From: Phellopilus nigrolimitatus
Taxonomy: Eukaryota > Basidiomycota > Agaricomycetes > Hymenochaetales > Hymenochaetaceae
Length of the DNA stretch: 64,000 nucleotides
Reading direction: 5' to 3'
Assembly: GCA_021029095.1 (NCBI GenBank)
Contig: JAJOHG010000011.1
Span: 62,001-126,000 of the forward strand
Shown: positions 23,252-33,872 of the stretch, one piece after another
How the letters are laid out: the number at the start of each line of letters is the position of its first letter
Numbering within the stretch: position 1 is the first letter of the stretch
The notes under the pieces: model-generated
The model's database searches: none
Told to the model about the DNA's origin: nothing
What the model saw: the letters and a program-made list of their open reading frames with translations, nothing else
Program-made: the position numbers and the translations under genes

Positions 23252-24756
23252 ATTACTGTGCTTTTCATATATAATGACAGTTTCGAATGAAACGAATGAA
23301 GTTTGGCCCCTGAGACCCGAAAACCCCTGTCCTAATTAGGCTGCCGCGTCGTGCCAGTGCATACAGCGCGTCTCGACGCGTCGCATTTCGTCCCACCGCC
23401 GCCATTGCTTTCAACGACGCAACCTCGCTACGTGTAACCTGACCTGCTTTTCTGTAACTACTACTCCTTATCAAATATACTCTGTGTCGCGCCGAGGCAC
23501 CGTTGCTGCTGGATTGCCACCATTCCTCAACTGTGGCCCTATGCCCAACAAATGGATGCCGTCTCGCACCCTGGCCAGCACATTGAGATTGTGCACTCAT
23601 GGAACAAGCTGCGCGACACGGGATTTCAGCTCGATGCGCACAATTAGAATCCGATTATCCTAACCCCACCGACGTCCCTGTTGCGCGCACGCCCCGCAAC
23701 GCACCTGCACGCCGCGCTCTCCATCCAGTGCGCCTTCCGCACACACCTCGCCCTGCGCGCCATCGTGACGTTCCCCACGTCCCTGCACGTCACGCGTGCG
23801 GCGAGGGTGCCGAGGAAGGCCGCGCGCGTGACAGACTTTTGGGCAGGCGTTCGAGCGCGCCTGGGTACGCTTTACACACTTCCAGCGTGCAGGAACTTGT
23901 CGGCCATATCTACAGAGGCAGCTTTGGCAGCGGCAGCTCGTGCGATGGCTTTCCAATGCAGTTCTGGTCAAGCAGGGGTGGGCATATTTATCCCCGTCAT
24001 CTTGCGCGCCGAGAAACTCCAGGTGAGCTCCATGACCGGTATCCTTGTCCATATCGACGATCGAGTATCTGCCGAGCCGAAAGTCAGAGCTGAAATTGAC
24101 AAACGGGACATCGGCTTTTTTTTGACGCAGCCCGCTAACAGTCTGAACGCAAATGCGGATGGTCGGCCATATATCACGACTGTCATGGAGTTGGGCGTGC
24201 AGCCTTTTTATTGACACAAGCCGAACATGAAGCAAAGAGCATCATGTCTAGGGCAGCCCCGCATTTTCCACTACAGGGAACAGCACGACTGCCATGACTG
24301 TCGCGACAAGCTCGAGGCGCCCTGCAACGGTAGCGCATGTGCGATGCTCTATTTTCGCAATCGTCTGTTCGCCGTCGGTGTACAATGTAGTAGTTAGCAA
24401 AAATGTATACACGACACTACTGTCGTCTCGCCATATCTTGCAAGAACATTCGCGGCAAACATCGACTTCGTCTTGATTTATAAAAATGATAGTATAGCGG
24501 TAAGTTACAGAAAGGAGAGAAACAAGATATATTTGATAAGGAGTAGTAGTTACAGAAAAGCAGGTCAGGTTACACGTAGCGAGGTTGCGTCGTTGAAAGC
24601 AATGGCGGCGGTGGGACGAAATGCGACGCGTCGAGACGCGCTGTATGCACTGGCACGACGCGGCAGCCTAATTAGGACAGGGGTTTGCGGGGTCTCAGGG
24701 GCCAAACTTCATTCGTTTCATTCGAAACTGTCATTATATATGAAAAGCACAGTAAT
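23252..24756. mobile_element. 1.5 kb element with 228-bp terminal inverted repeats
   Basis: The ends 23252-23479 and 24528-24756 are inverted copies that differ only around one short site (GACCCGAAAAC versus GACCCCGCAAAC). Outer ends read TA-CTGTGCTTTTCATATA and the mirror GAAAAGCACAG-TA, so a TA dinucleotide flanks both, as expected for TA-targeting DNA transposons or MITEs. The interior 23550-24215 is GC-rich, with long open frames on both strands (plus 23681-24214; minus 24235-23660). I recognise no transposase, so it is probably a non-autonomous element carrying captured or unknown sequence. Near-identity of the arms implies recent insertion or homogenisation. Confidence 0.88.
23681..24214 (+). 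other. Open frame inside the TIR element, function unknown
   Basis: A 177-codon plus-strand frame within the GC-rich cargo. The first half is Ala/Arg-rich (AALSIQCAFRTHLALRAIV) and may just reflect GC bias; the second half (AEIDKRDIGFFL, ADGRPYITTVMELGVQ) looks more like real protein. No transposase triad, zinc finger or other domain recognised. It could be a captured host exon, an unknown element gene or a non-coding frame. Confidence 0.3.
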
Positions 24757-27478
24757 GTGTATGCATTTGAAATTGAAGTCTGTTCATATGCAGTTCATGG
24801 GCATGTGGACTAGAAGAACCGGACAGCCCCAATTATTTCCTCATATTAATGCAGTGAGAAACATATAGTATTGTAAGCAGCAATGTGCTAGAGTGTGTAA
24901 GGAGTCATCGAGGCCGTCGTCCGAGTCGAAGTTCTGCAGTGGAAGCAGTATTGCCATCACGTGACTTCGTCGCGTCTGCGCGTACTGTGCAGTAAAGACG
25001 TTACTTGGCTACTTTTTTTTTTTCCCTGCAGGTGCGTCATGTCGATTGCTCTTCGAAATGAAATGGATTTTCTTATGTGCGCGTGGATCTATGTTAGAAG
25101 TCTCGTAGTGGAGGAATCAGAGTGGGGGATACGTACCAAGTTAACAAAGGAGTCCTGCGGGCTGCGGCCTGCCTACAATTGATTTGCTGCCTTTATTGGA
25201 ACTCGTTGAACTTGTGTTTCATTTTATAACGGATAGGTGGTCGGCTGCAAAAAATTAACAAGAGCTCGACATAAGTACTTCTGCTTCAGTATAGAAGGGT
25301 CCTTCGGAGTGAAGTCTGATGACAACATTTTTTCGCTTTGCATCTACCGAATTTCTCATACTGGCCGATCACATCATATTATTTGGTACGGGGAAACTTG
25401 CTGTAAAATGAAAGCTGAAGCTCTCGACTCGTTATAACTTGTGAAGCTGCAAATTTGAGGGTGCCGCGACAATCAAGAGCGGGAGTTTTACAATGTATTT
25501 TCATTATTTGGTGGGGATTACGAGCTTGCATGAACAGCTGGAGGTGAGTCGGTGTTTCCTTTTGGAAGGATGTTGATGTGAGGGAAGGGAGTAGGAAACA
25601 TCGCTTCTGTAGACTCTGGAGGACACATGCAAGGGTCTTTACGGCGAGCTGGAGGATCATCTTGAAACAATAATTTCTCGTGTAAGCACAGCTGAGCGTG
25701 TTTGAATTTTCACGGAGTGTGTTGGATAAAGATTAACACAGAGTGGCAGCTTGTATGCGCTATTGTACCTGCATGTCATGGTTGCCACAGAGCAGTGAAT
25801 GGTGAAGACAAACTTCTGTTGATATGTTTTTTCTTTAATGAGAGTAATTTTTGTTTGTAAAAATTAGATGTATTTTAACCATATTTGAAAGTTTATTGTC
25901 TATTTTCAAAGGTTGTAAGCTATTCATTTCCTTGTTAGAACTTGTAAAAAGCACTCAAGACCGTTTCGGCCTCAAATCATGGCGATTTTATATTTAGTTC
26001 TCGTATGATGTTTTTGCCTTCCCTTCTCTTCCGCCTAAGGTTGGTACGTTCATGTGCTTTCGCACGGCTCAAGATCTTTTCTCTAGCATTCTGGTAATTG
26101 TAAATGTGTTACTTTGAATTTGCTGAAATTACTAATCAGCCGCAGCAGGTAACAACCAGCAGCCACTTTGCCGTACGCACGATCATCAACCAACCATCAT
26201 GACGAAGAACCGTCAAGAGGTTGACTGTCGCTGAGAAGGCTAGCAGCAGAAAAACTGTGCAGAAAAAACTTCTCATCAGCTAGATATAGGAAAGTAGCCG
26301 AGGCTTGATGTAATCAGGCATCCCTTGACGCCCGGTGCTGGCTCGTCTTGAAGATAGAACTGACCGGAAGAAGCACACAAAAGTGAAATGGAGTCTGTTT
26401 CTTTGTGTATCTTCCTTTTTTTATGATCCGGGGTGATCATCAGCGTAGTGTAGTTTCGTCCCCTCAACTTCGCCAGAATGCACCTTTAGTAAGTCCACAT
26501 CATGAATATACGCCAGTCGCACAACGTGCTACTCATCCAGGACTGAGCCGGGCATCCAAGATATCGAGCGATCTCCTCATGTCTGTTGATGCTCACGTAG
26601 GAACTATGATGCGAGTGCACCTCTCAATGGGAATTCCGGACAAATCCCCGCACACATTTTCATCCTTTTTCTATTTTCTGATCCTCATAGATCATCGTCG
26701 CGGCCTATGCACGATTTCGGTATGAAAACTTCTCATCAATACGTGCCTGCGTGCTCCTGGTGATATTTTATAAAAGGAGAAACCGGAACGGGTCGTTGTA
26801 CATGTGGCTGGCACGGCAGTCGCGTAGATACCGCAGATCACGGTTGAATAAATACGGTAAAGAAGCTTTCTATATTCGGATGCAGCACAATTATCAAACT
26901 GTATTTCGGTCTGCAGTTAGCTCCCGTTTCCAGGCACAGCTTGTCGCACAAGCTCCTCATCCTTTTGGGGTATCCCTGATGTCTTATTTCTGGTTCGGGT
27001 ACCCTTTTTGAGCTTGAGGCCTTGAGCATGTCACGATTTACTTAGGAAGACGATCTGCAGACACGCGTCGAACGGCATGCGAATTGGTACGATGTAACTA
27101 CACAAGTAAAGGGAAATTGGGCGCCCCGAACTCATGCGATCCTTTTGCTCATTGAGTACATCATCCATCGTTTTGTAGGGCAAGGCGAAATTACTCATTT
27201 ATCTTACCCTCCTCATCCAGAAGAGCCATTTTCCGATTGCCCACACGCGGCCGTTTCCTCTCAGCACCTTGTGTTCGTAAACCGCATCTTTGTCACGAAA
27301 TCATCAGCTTCAGTTACGAGTTAAAGTTCTTGGAAGCGCCCGTGCCGGACGGGAGCACACCGGCGCAATTCACGGCTGGAGACGGATTGGCTGGATCAGC
27401 TCGGGGTGGCGGAGAATCCACGCGTGCACAACAAGGTACCGCGTTTGGGCAAATCATGATGAGGTGCCGGCGCATGCA
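24757..27478. other. Intergenic, no recognised gene (2.7 kb)
   Basis: Together with 22619-23251 this surrounds the TIR element in a 5 kb gene-free stretch. No domain-bearing frame, no long terminal repeat and no RNA gene seen. The right end carries the promoter of the secreted Ser/Ala-rich protein. Confidence 0.45.
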
Positions 27479-27484
27479 TATAAG
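27479..27484 (+). promoter_or_regulatory. TATA box and CT-rich leader of the secreted protein gene
   Basis: TATAAG at 27479-27484 lies 243 bp before the ATG at 27727 and is followed from about 27505 to 27600 by a strongly pyrimidine-rich tract (runs such as CCCTCCCCTCC). CT-rich leaders are common before highly expressed fungal genes; high expression is inferred. Confidence 0.4.
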
Positions 27485-27726
27485 AAATCGCCTTCATGGT
27501 ACACGCCCCTCCATCTTTTTCCTCTTGACCCGTTCGCTTTGTTCCCCCCGCCCATTCGCCTTCGCCCTCCCCTCCTTCGCGGCCTGGTGTCGTCTTTCTA
27601 CGCTCCCTTCAAAGCTCACACAGCACCACTTTCATTTGACGTCGGACGCCGATCGACTTCTCTTTCTTTTCTAAAAGACCACGAGATTTAAAAAAATAAA
27701 TTCAGCCCAATTATTTTAACCACACA

Positions 27727-29062
27727 ATGTTCTCGAAGACGCTCCTCTCGACGCTCAGCCTCCTTGTCTTCATCTCGTCCGCGCTCGGCGCGCCCGCTGC
27801 GTCCTGCCAGGCCGTCTCATCCATCACCGAGGTTTCCGGCGCCAGCTCCTCTCCCGCAGCTGCGCCGAGCTCCTCGGCATCCGCCGCCGGTGCCGGCTTC
27901 TCGTCGTCTGCGGTGGTCACCACCTCCTCGATTGCCGTCGGCACCTCCGCACCTGGTGCTGGAAAGGAAGCCCAATCCTCCGGCGCAACAGCGAGCGTGG
28001 CCGCAACCTCGGAGTCTGCTACGGCGAGTGTGGCTACGTCCTCTTCCGCTGAAACGCGTGCGGCGGCGCCCTCTTCTGCTGCAACGAGCGCGGCTGCGTC
28101 CTCTTCTGCTGCAACGGGCGCGGCTCCGTCCTCTTCCGCTGCAACGCGCGCAGCGGCGCCCTCTTCTGCTGCAACGAGCGCGGCGGCGTCCTCTTCTGTT
28201 GCGACGGGCGCGGCGGCGTCCTCTTCTGTTGCGAAGGGAGCGGCAAGCTCAGCTGCTGGTGCTGCGTCGAGCACGGCGGTGAGCCACGCAACAACCACCG
28301 AGACGAACGCTGCTGCGGCAACGTCGGTAGCAGCCACAGGCACGACCAACGACGCGCAGTCCGCGACGAGTGCGTGCAGACCAGTTTCAATCTAAAGGCA
28401 ACCAGAAAACTGACCGCGAGCACTTGTTTTCAGCTCTCGACCCCGCTGTGATCGCCACCGGCTTTGCGCTGGACGGCCAGCAGACGCCCGCCGCGGGCCA
28501 GGTCGCGTCGCTGACGTCGACGAACAACTACATCAACTTCTGCCTGACGGCGAACAAGCCAATCACGAACGGGCAGCAGATCACGACGGGCTCGTGCAAC
28601 CCCGCGCCGATGGGCGTGATCGCGGGGACGGCGAACATGCCGTCGTCCAAGTTCACGAACCCGGCGAACTTCGCGACGCTGCAGGCGAACACGTCGTTCA
28701 CGATCACGATGGCGGTCAGCAACCTGCAGGCGGGCAACTTCGTCAACGCCGAGGCGAACTACTACTCCGCGCCGCAGCAGGTGGACGCCGCGGGAAATAT
28801 CATCGGGCACTCGCACGTCGTGATCGAGGCGCTCGACAGCCTGAACTCGACGGCGGTGACGGACCCGACGAAGTTTGCGTTCTTCAAGGGCATCAACGGC
28901 GCGGCGGTGAACGGGGCGATCTCAGCGGACGTGACGGACGGCCTGCCCGCGGGCTTCTACCGCATGGCGTCAATCAACGCGGCGGCGAACCACCAGCCTG
29001 TGCTCGTCGCGGTCGCGCAGCACGGCTCGCTGGACGACATGGTCTACTTTACGGTTGCTTGA
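27727..29062 (+). CDS. Secreted Ser/Ala-repeat protein with conserved fungal C-terminal domain
   Basis: Two exons, 27727-28369 and 28434-29062, give 423 aa. Residues 1-21 are a clear signal peptide (MFSKTLLSTLSLLVFISSALG, cleavage near ALGAPA). Residues ~25-210 are almost only S, A, T and G with a decapeptide-like repeat, a likely O-glycosylated stalk. The C-terminal ~200 residues (LDPAVIATGFALDGQ, VASLTSTNNYINFC, MPSSKFTNPANF, GHSHVVIEALDSL, VTDGLPAGFYRM, VAQHGSLDDMVYFT) match a domain I recall as common in agaricomycete secreted proteins, with no known biochemical role. Codon use is strongly GC-ending, suggesting high expression. No catalytic motif seen. Confidence 0.85.
28035..28247 (+). 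repeat. Tandem ~30-bp coding repeats in the Ser/Ala stalk
   Basis: About seven consecutive 27-30 bp units of the form GCGTCCTCTTCTGCTGCAAC plus GxGCGGCG encode ASSSAATxAA-type decapeptides. Units differ by a few substitutions, so length variation between strains is expected. Confidence 0.8.
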
Positions 29063-29570
29063 ACGAATTTGAACGTGCAATGGCTAACTTATTTGTGGCT
29101 TCCAATCTTTTTCTAAAAAATCGGGCATTCTTTCTATTACTTGTACACGTGTGTCGCTGCATTGATTGCTCGCCATTTTTTTTTCTCTGGGCTTTCTTTC
29201 TTTTCTGGATTTGTACTTGGTTGTCAGACCCCCTGGAGGTCTAAAACGTTTGTGGTTTGTGACATGTCTCGATGGCAGGTCAGGCGGTGGGGGCACCGAT
29301 TTCTTTCTTTCTCGGTTTTTGATAGAACCGTGTCTTGAAGACGAATGCGAAAATACATGGGATTTGAGGTAACAAGCTGCCGTTGCCATGTGTGACCACG
29401 AAAAAAAGAAAAGAAAAGAAAAGAAAAGAGAAGAAAAAGCAACGGCACGCGCGTGCTCGAAATCAAGAACGAAGCAGCTGCTGCCTTGCTCGTCCTCAAC
29501 GATCAGATTCAGAACAGCGCAGGCCACTATCTAGAATCTGGAAATTGGGAACCGGGACTCTGCTAATTAG
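29063..29570. other. Intergenic, 3' UTR of secreted protein and kelch promoter
   Basis: T-rich 3' flank of the secreted protein gene, then a purine microsatellite (see next entry), then about 130 bp before the kelch gene start. No gene seen. Confidence 0.5.
29401..29438 (+). repeat. (AAAAG)n microsatellite
   Basis: Runs of AAAAG/GAAAA repeat over about 38 bp immediately after the sequence GTGTGACCACG. Confidence 0.8.
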
Positions 29571-31872
29571 ATGCACGCGGTCGAAAAGCAGCGGCCGGCC
29601 CAGCTGCACGCTGCCCGCTCGACCCGAGAACGCTCGACGACCGTCACTTCGTCCTCGACCCGCACATCGTCCTCCAGCTCTTCCACAGTCCATCCCGAGG
29701 TAAGTATGCATTGCAAACCCGTCCATCAGATCCTCGCTTACTTATCTTCCCTTCCCTTCCTATTTCCTTTCCTTTTTTATTCAATTTCTTTTCTTTTTCC
29801 TCGGCTCGCTTGACACAGTCTCGCTCGTCGCACCGCCCCCACGCTGCCCGCTCCCACCAGAACCTGCGCGCCAATCCCCTTCCGAACCCGTCCATGGCAA
29901 ACCCGCCGGGCACGAGCTCCGTCGCCGCCAGCCGCTCGCGCTCCGGCTCCGTCGCCGCCCGCTTCCTCAGCGTCAACACCCAGGCTGCCGCCGCCGCGCC
30001 CCCCGTCCCCGTGCCCCCCGTCCCGCACATGACCATGTCCTCCGTCCCCCCATCCGCGTCCACGCTCGCCCCCGGCCCGCTAGATGCCACAGATGCAGCC
30101 GTCGTCCCGACCAGCGCATTGTCCTCGGCCTATCCGCCTGCGACCTCCGCCGTGACCGGCATCACGAACGGCAGCTCCCCGACCGCCTCCTCGACCGCCT
30201 CGCCCTTAGGCACGAACTTCCCTAGCCCGTCCCTCAGCGGAGGAGGCGCCCAGCAGCGCGAGCGCGCGCTCACGCACAAGAGCTCGAGCCGGACCGTCGG
30301 CGGCGCCGGCTCGGTGAACGGGAGCACGAACGGGGGCAGCACCGCCGGCCGCAAGTCGTCCTCCGCGTCGACCGCGCGCCAGCCGGGAAGCTCGAAGGAC
30401 CCCTCGCGCACGCGCGAGAAGCGCGGCGACGGGCGGGCGGCTGGCCGCGCGCGGAGCACGCACGGCGCTGCGCACGAGGCGGGCGCGGACGACGGCGACG
30501 ACGGCGACGAGCGCGAGGGCTCCCGCCGCACGCTGCACATGTACCTGCACGACGCGGAGCCCGCGCCGCCGACGCTCATGTACTGGAGCCGCGCGCCGGT
30601 GTGGGGCGCGCTGCCGACACACAAGATGCGCAGCCACAGCGCGACGGTAGTGGACAACACGACGATCTGGCTCTTTGGCGGGTGCGACGACAAGGAGTTC
30701 TGGAGGGACGTGCTGTGTCTGGACGTCGGTGCGTGCGGTTCTCTGCGTCTTTTTCTTCTCGGATGTGTCTCATTTTCTCTTGTAGAGACGATGGAGTGCA
30801 CGCGGCCAGAGACGATCGGGGACATTCCTCCGCCGTGCCGCGCACACACCGCGACGCTCGTCGAGCGGCGCCTCTTCGTCTTCGGCGGTGGGCAGGGCAA
30901 CATGTACTACAACACGCTCTACATCCTCGACACCGTCTCGCGGCGCTGGACGCACATCTCCTTCTCCGACGCCGCGACCTCCACCTCCAACACCTCCCAC
31001 ATGCACACGCTCTCGGGGTCGGCGTCCGACGCCGCGCGACCCGCGCCTGCGATCGCCGCGGTCGCCTCCGCCGGCGCGCCCGAGCCGCCCGACGCGGAGG
31101 AGGACGCGCTCCCGCGCCCGCGGCGCGCGCACACGACGGTGCTGTACAAGGGCCGGCTGGTCGTGTTCGGCGGGGGGAACGGCGCGATGGCGCTGAACGA
31201 CGTGTGGGTGCTCGACACGGGCGTGCCGCCGGAGCGCATGCGCTGGGCGCGGCAGCGCACGACGGGCGGGCGCCCGAGCCCGCGCGGGTACCACACCGCG
31301 AACCTCGTCGGGAGCGTGATGCTCGTCGTCGGCGGGAGCGACGGCCGGCAGACGTTCGCGGACATATTTTGCCTGAACCTCGGCGAGTGGCCTTTCTCTT
31401 CTCTCTCTCCCCCGTCGCCGCCCGCGGGCCTTCTGACGCGCAGCAGACACCTGGCATTGGAGCGCCGTGCACACGGACCGCACGCACCGCCGCCTCGCGC
31501 ACACGGCGACGCAGATCGGCTCGTACCTCTTCATCATGGGCGGGCACGACGGCTCGCAGTACACGAACGATTTGCTGCTCTTCAACCTCGGTGCGTCTGC
31601 GTTCCGTCCTTCCGCAACACTGGCTTAATTACTTGCTGACGCGTTCCTCTCTCCGCCCCGTCCCTGCAGTCTCCCTCCAATACGAGCCGCGCCCGACGCG
31701 CGGCGGGCCGCCGTCGGCGCGGGGGTACCACGCCGCGGCGCTCGCGGACGGGCGGCTGTGGGTGTTCGGCGGGTACGACGGGCGTTCGGCGCACGACGAC
31801 GTGCACATGCTGGACCTCGCGAGCTCCGCATACCTCTCGCAGGTGACGGGCTTCTACGTCAACGTCGAATGA
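29571..31872 (+). CDS. Kelch-repeat (six-bladed propeller) protein
   Basis: Exons 29571-29699, 29819-30728, 30786-31382, 31447-31590 and 31670-31872 encode 660 aa. The N-terminal ~330 residues are Ser/Ala/Pro-rich and disordered; the rest holds six kelch blades with the double-glycine motif: LFGGCDDKEF, VFGGGQGNMYY, VFGGGNGAMAL, VVGGSDGRQTF, IMGGHDGSQYT and VFGGYDGRSAH. A disordered stretch interrupts between blades 2 and 3. Kelch propellers of this type serve as scaffolds in fungal polarity and signalling, but the partner cannot be told. Intron 3 (31383-31446) starts with GC rather than GT. The first exon is Ser/Thr-rich; ATG 29894 is an alternative start. GC content is very high. Confidence 0.88.
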
Positions 31873-32300
31873 ACGCGCGCACACACAGGGCGCGCCGGTA
31901 GATATACGGGTTCTCACACCGGAAGTATTGTATGTACAGCCGCTTTTTCCTCCTTGTCCAGCTTCTTCTCCCCTGTTTGTTCGCATGTTGAAATGTTCGG
32001 CATCATTATCCTTTTCTTTATTCTTTTCCCCCCTTCTCGTTCTGCCCTTTTTTTGCATTCCTACCTCGAACGGGCTTTCAGGAGTTTAATGCTGGCTTTT
32101 TTTCTTCGGTTGTGTATGCGAATAAATAGAGGATGATGACGCATGACAATGATGATATGGATTACTGCGAACCACGACATAATTACAGGAAAGATGATGC
32201 TACAGTTGTGGGGTGTTGGAAGGCGGTTTTGCCAGGCCTACTTTACATGCTGTTGTGTTTGATTTATTTGGAAGGGCGAGTCCTCGGCGGAGATGGATGG
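31873..32300. other. Convergent 3' flanks, no gene
   Basis: Lies between the stop of the kelch gene (plus) and the stop of the SMP gene (minus); T-rich, presumably shared 3' untranslated sequence. Confidence 0.5.
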
Positions 32301-33194
32301 TCAATCTGAGCGAGAGTTGACGGCGATCTGCGCTTGGGCAGCGAGCGAGTCGTGAGGAGGACGGTGTCCGACCCTGCAGGCAACGCCTCAGCGAGAAGAT
32401 ACATACCGCAGAGGAAACGAACTGCTCACCTCCTCTGCTCCTCGCTCATCAGCCGGCTCGCGTCGTCCTGCGTGACCTGGCTGATGTCGACGCCCCCCGG
32501 TCCGCCGTTGATGCGGTTGCCCGTCGCGTTGCGGTCGGCCGCGGACTGCGCCTGCGCGGCGAGCGAGCCGGGCGGCGGGCGGTGCCCAAGCCTTCCACGC
32601 GCGTGAGTACGGTGAAAAGAAAAAAAAAGGGAAGCGGCCCAAGCATGCTTGCCACGCACCGCTTGTGCTCCTCGCTCTGCAGGCGCGCGGCCGACTCCTT
32701 CGAGACGCCGTCAAGGTCGACCGTCGGGGCCGCGCCGACGGGGTCCCCGCGCAGCACCGCGATGCGCGCGGCGTCCACGCGCGCGGCTTCCTTCAAAACG
32801 CCTGTGCGTGCTGTGCCGCCCTCGGCCTCGACTGCCTCCCGCGCGGCGGCGGCCTGCGCGTGCGCAGCGAGTGAGCCGGGGGGCGGGCGGTACCCGAGCG
32901 CCTTGTGCTCCTCCGACGCGATGACGCGCGCGTCGGTGCGCGAGAGGTGCGTGAGGTCCACGGCGGGGGTGTCGAGAGGCGCGGGGCCGGGTTCGGCCGC
33001 GGAGGCGACGCGGGCGGCGTCCTGCGCGGCGGCGCGGGCGGCGTCTTCTGGCACGGATGGGTCCTCGGTGCGGGAGGCGCTGTGCGATTTAGTTAAATGT
33101 GAGTTTACGCGCGGATGCGTAGCGGGATGATGGACGCTTACTTTGCGTGCCGGGCGGCGTCGGAGGCTGCGGCGAAGGAGAGGTTGTCCATCAT
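32301..33194 (-). CDS. SMP (seed maturation/LEA-like) domain protein
   Basis: Minus-strand exons 33194-33142, 33079-32660, 32591-32430 and 32373-32301 encode 235 aa. It contains repeated SMP-type units: an Ala-rich helix, then a VDL/VDI-x(2)-[ILV]S/T segment ending with a [RL][LI]xSEE motif, then RPPPGSLAAxAQ. Examples are DARVIASEEHKALGYRPPPG, SAARLQSEEHK-RLGHRPPPG and SRLMSEEQRR-VGHRPPHD. In plants the SMP domain belongs to LEA proteins accumulating in drying seeds; in fungi the role is unproven, desiccation or spore protection being an inference. No signal peptide. Codon use is extremely GC-rich. Introns fall between the repeat units, consistent with expansion by unit duplication. Confidence 0.85.
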
Positions 33195-33232
33195 CGCGGT
33201 CGAAGTTGGGCCGTCCAGACTGAGCGAACCCT

Positions 33233-33240
33233 CTTATATA
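33233..33240 (-). promoter_or_regulatory. TATA box of the SMP gene
   Basis: TATATAAG on the minus strand (33240-33233), only about 39 bp from the ATG at 33194, implying a very short 5' UTR. Confidence 0.55.
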
Positions 33241-33872
33241 GGTACGTACCTCAGCGTACAGTGTACATGTAAGCTGGCGTCATTAGTATTCGGTGACGAA
33301 CGTCGTTCTCCACAGCGTCGATGTGGCCCCGCTACACTTGCCGAGTTTGGCAGCACCTGTAGAATTTCCGCTTTTGGCAACCAGCTCTTCAGTAGACTCG
33401 GAAGAGAGTCGAGCATTGCAGCCGCAGAAGGTTTTCTGTTGTTATGTTATTTCCTCGCCCGCTCGAGGAAGCCTTGCGGGCTGTACAGCGGGAGATCGAC
33501 ATCTTCGATGAAATCGAAGCGATAAAGGAGTGTCCTGGGGGATTCTGAGGAAAGTGAGGGAGAACAAGAGGGATGTATAAATGCGGTATTTGATGCTGTA
33601 TAGATCATTTCTCCCCGGGGAACTGTCCTACCAAGCAGAGTGCATTCCCATTCGTATATGCAGTGGACAGTGTGCCGTTGTGTTTATCCTCCCCACGGAT
33701 ATCATGACCGTTGAATCATGTCCGCCGCCGTGATACGAATACTCGTGAATGGCGGGAGCGTACAAGAGTTTTAGAGTTATCGATTGCACTCCAGGACAGC
33801 AAGAAAATGCGGGAGAGTACGCAGGGTTCCATCTGTGGGAGTGGAGGGAGGATAGGTGTCGCATAAGCATCA
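33241..33872. other. Intergenic, nothing recognised
   Basis: Upstream of the SMP gene and downstream of the Dus4-like gene (both minus). No coding or structural signal seen. Confidence 0.45.

Noticed and set aside
23660..24235. Minus-strand 191-codon frame in the TIR element as a transposase
   Set aside because: Composition is dominated by Arg/Gly/Cys from GC-rich DNA, and no catalytic triad or DNA-binding motif is visible.
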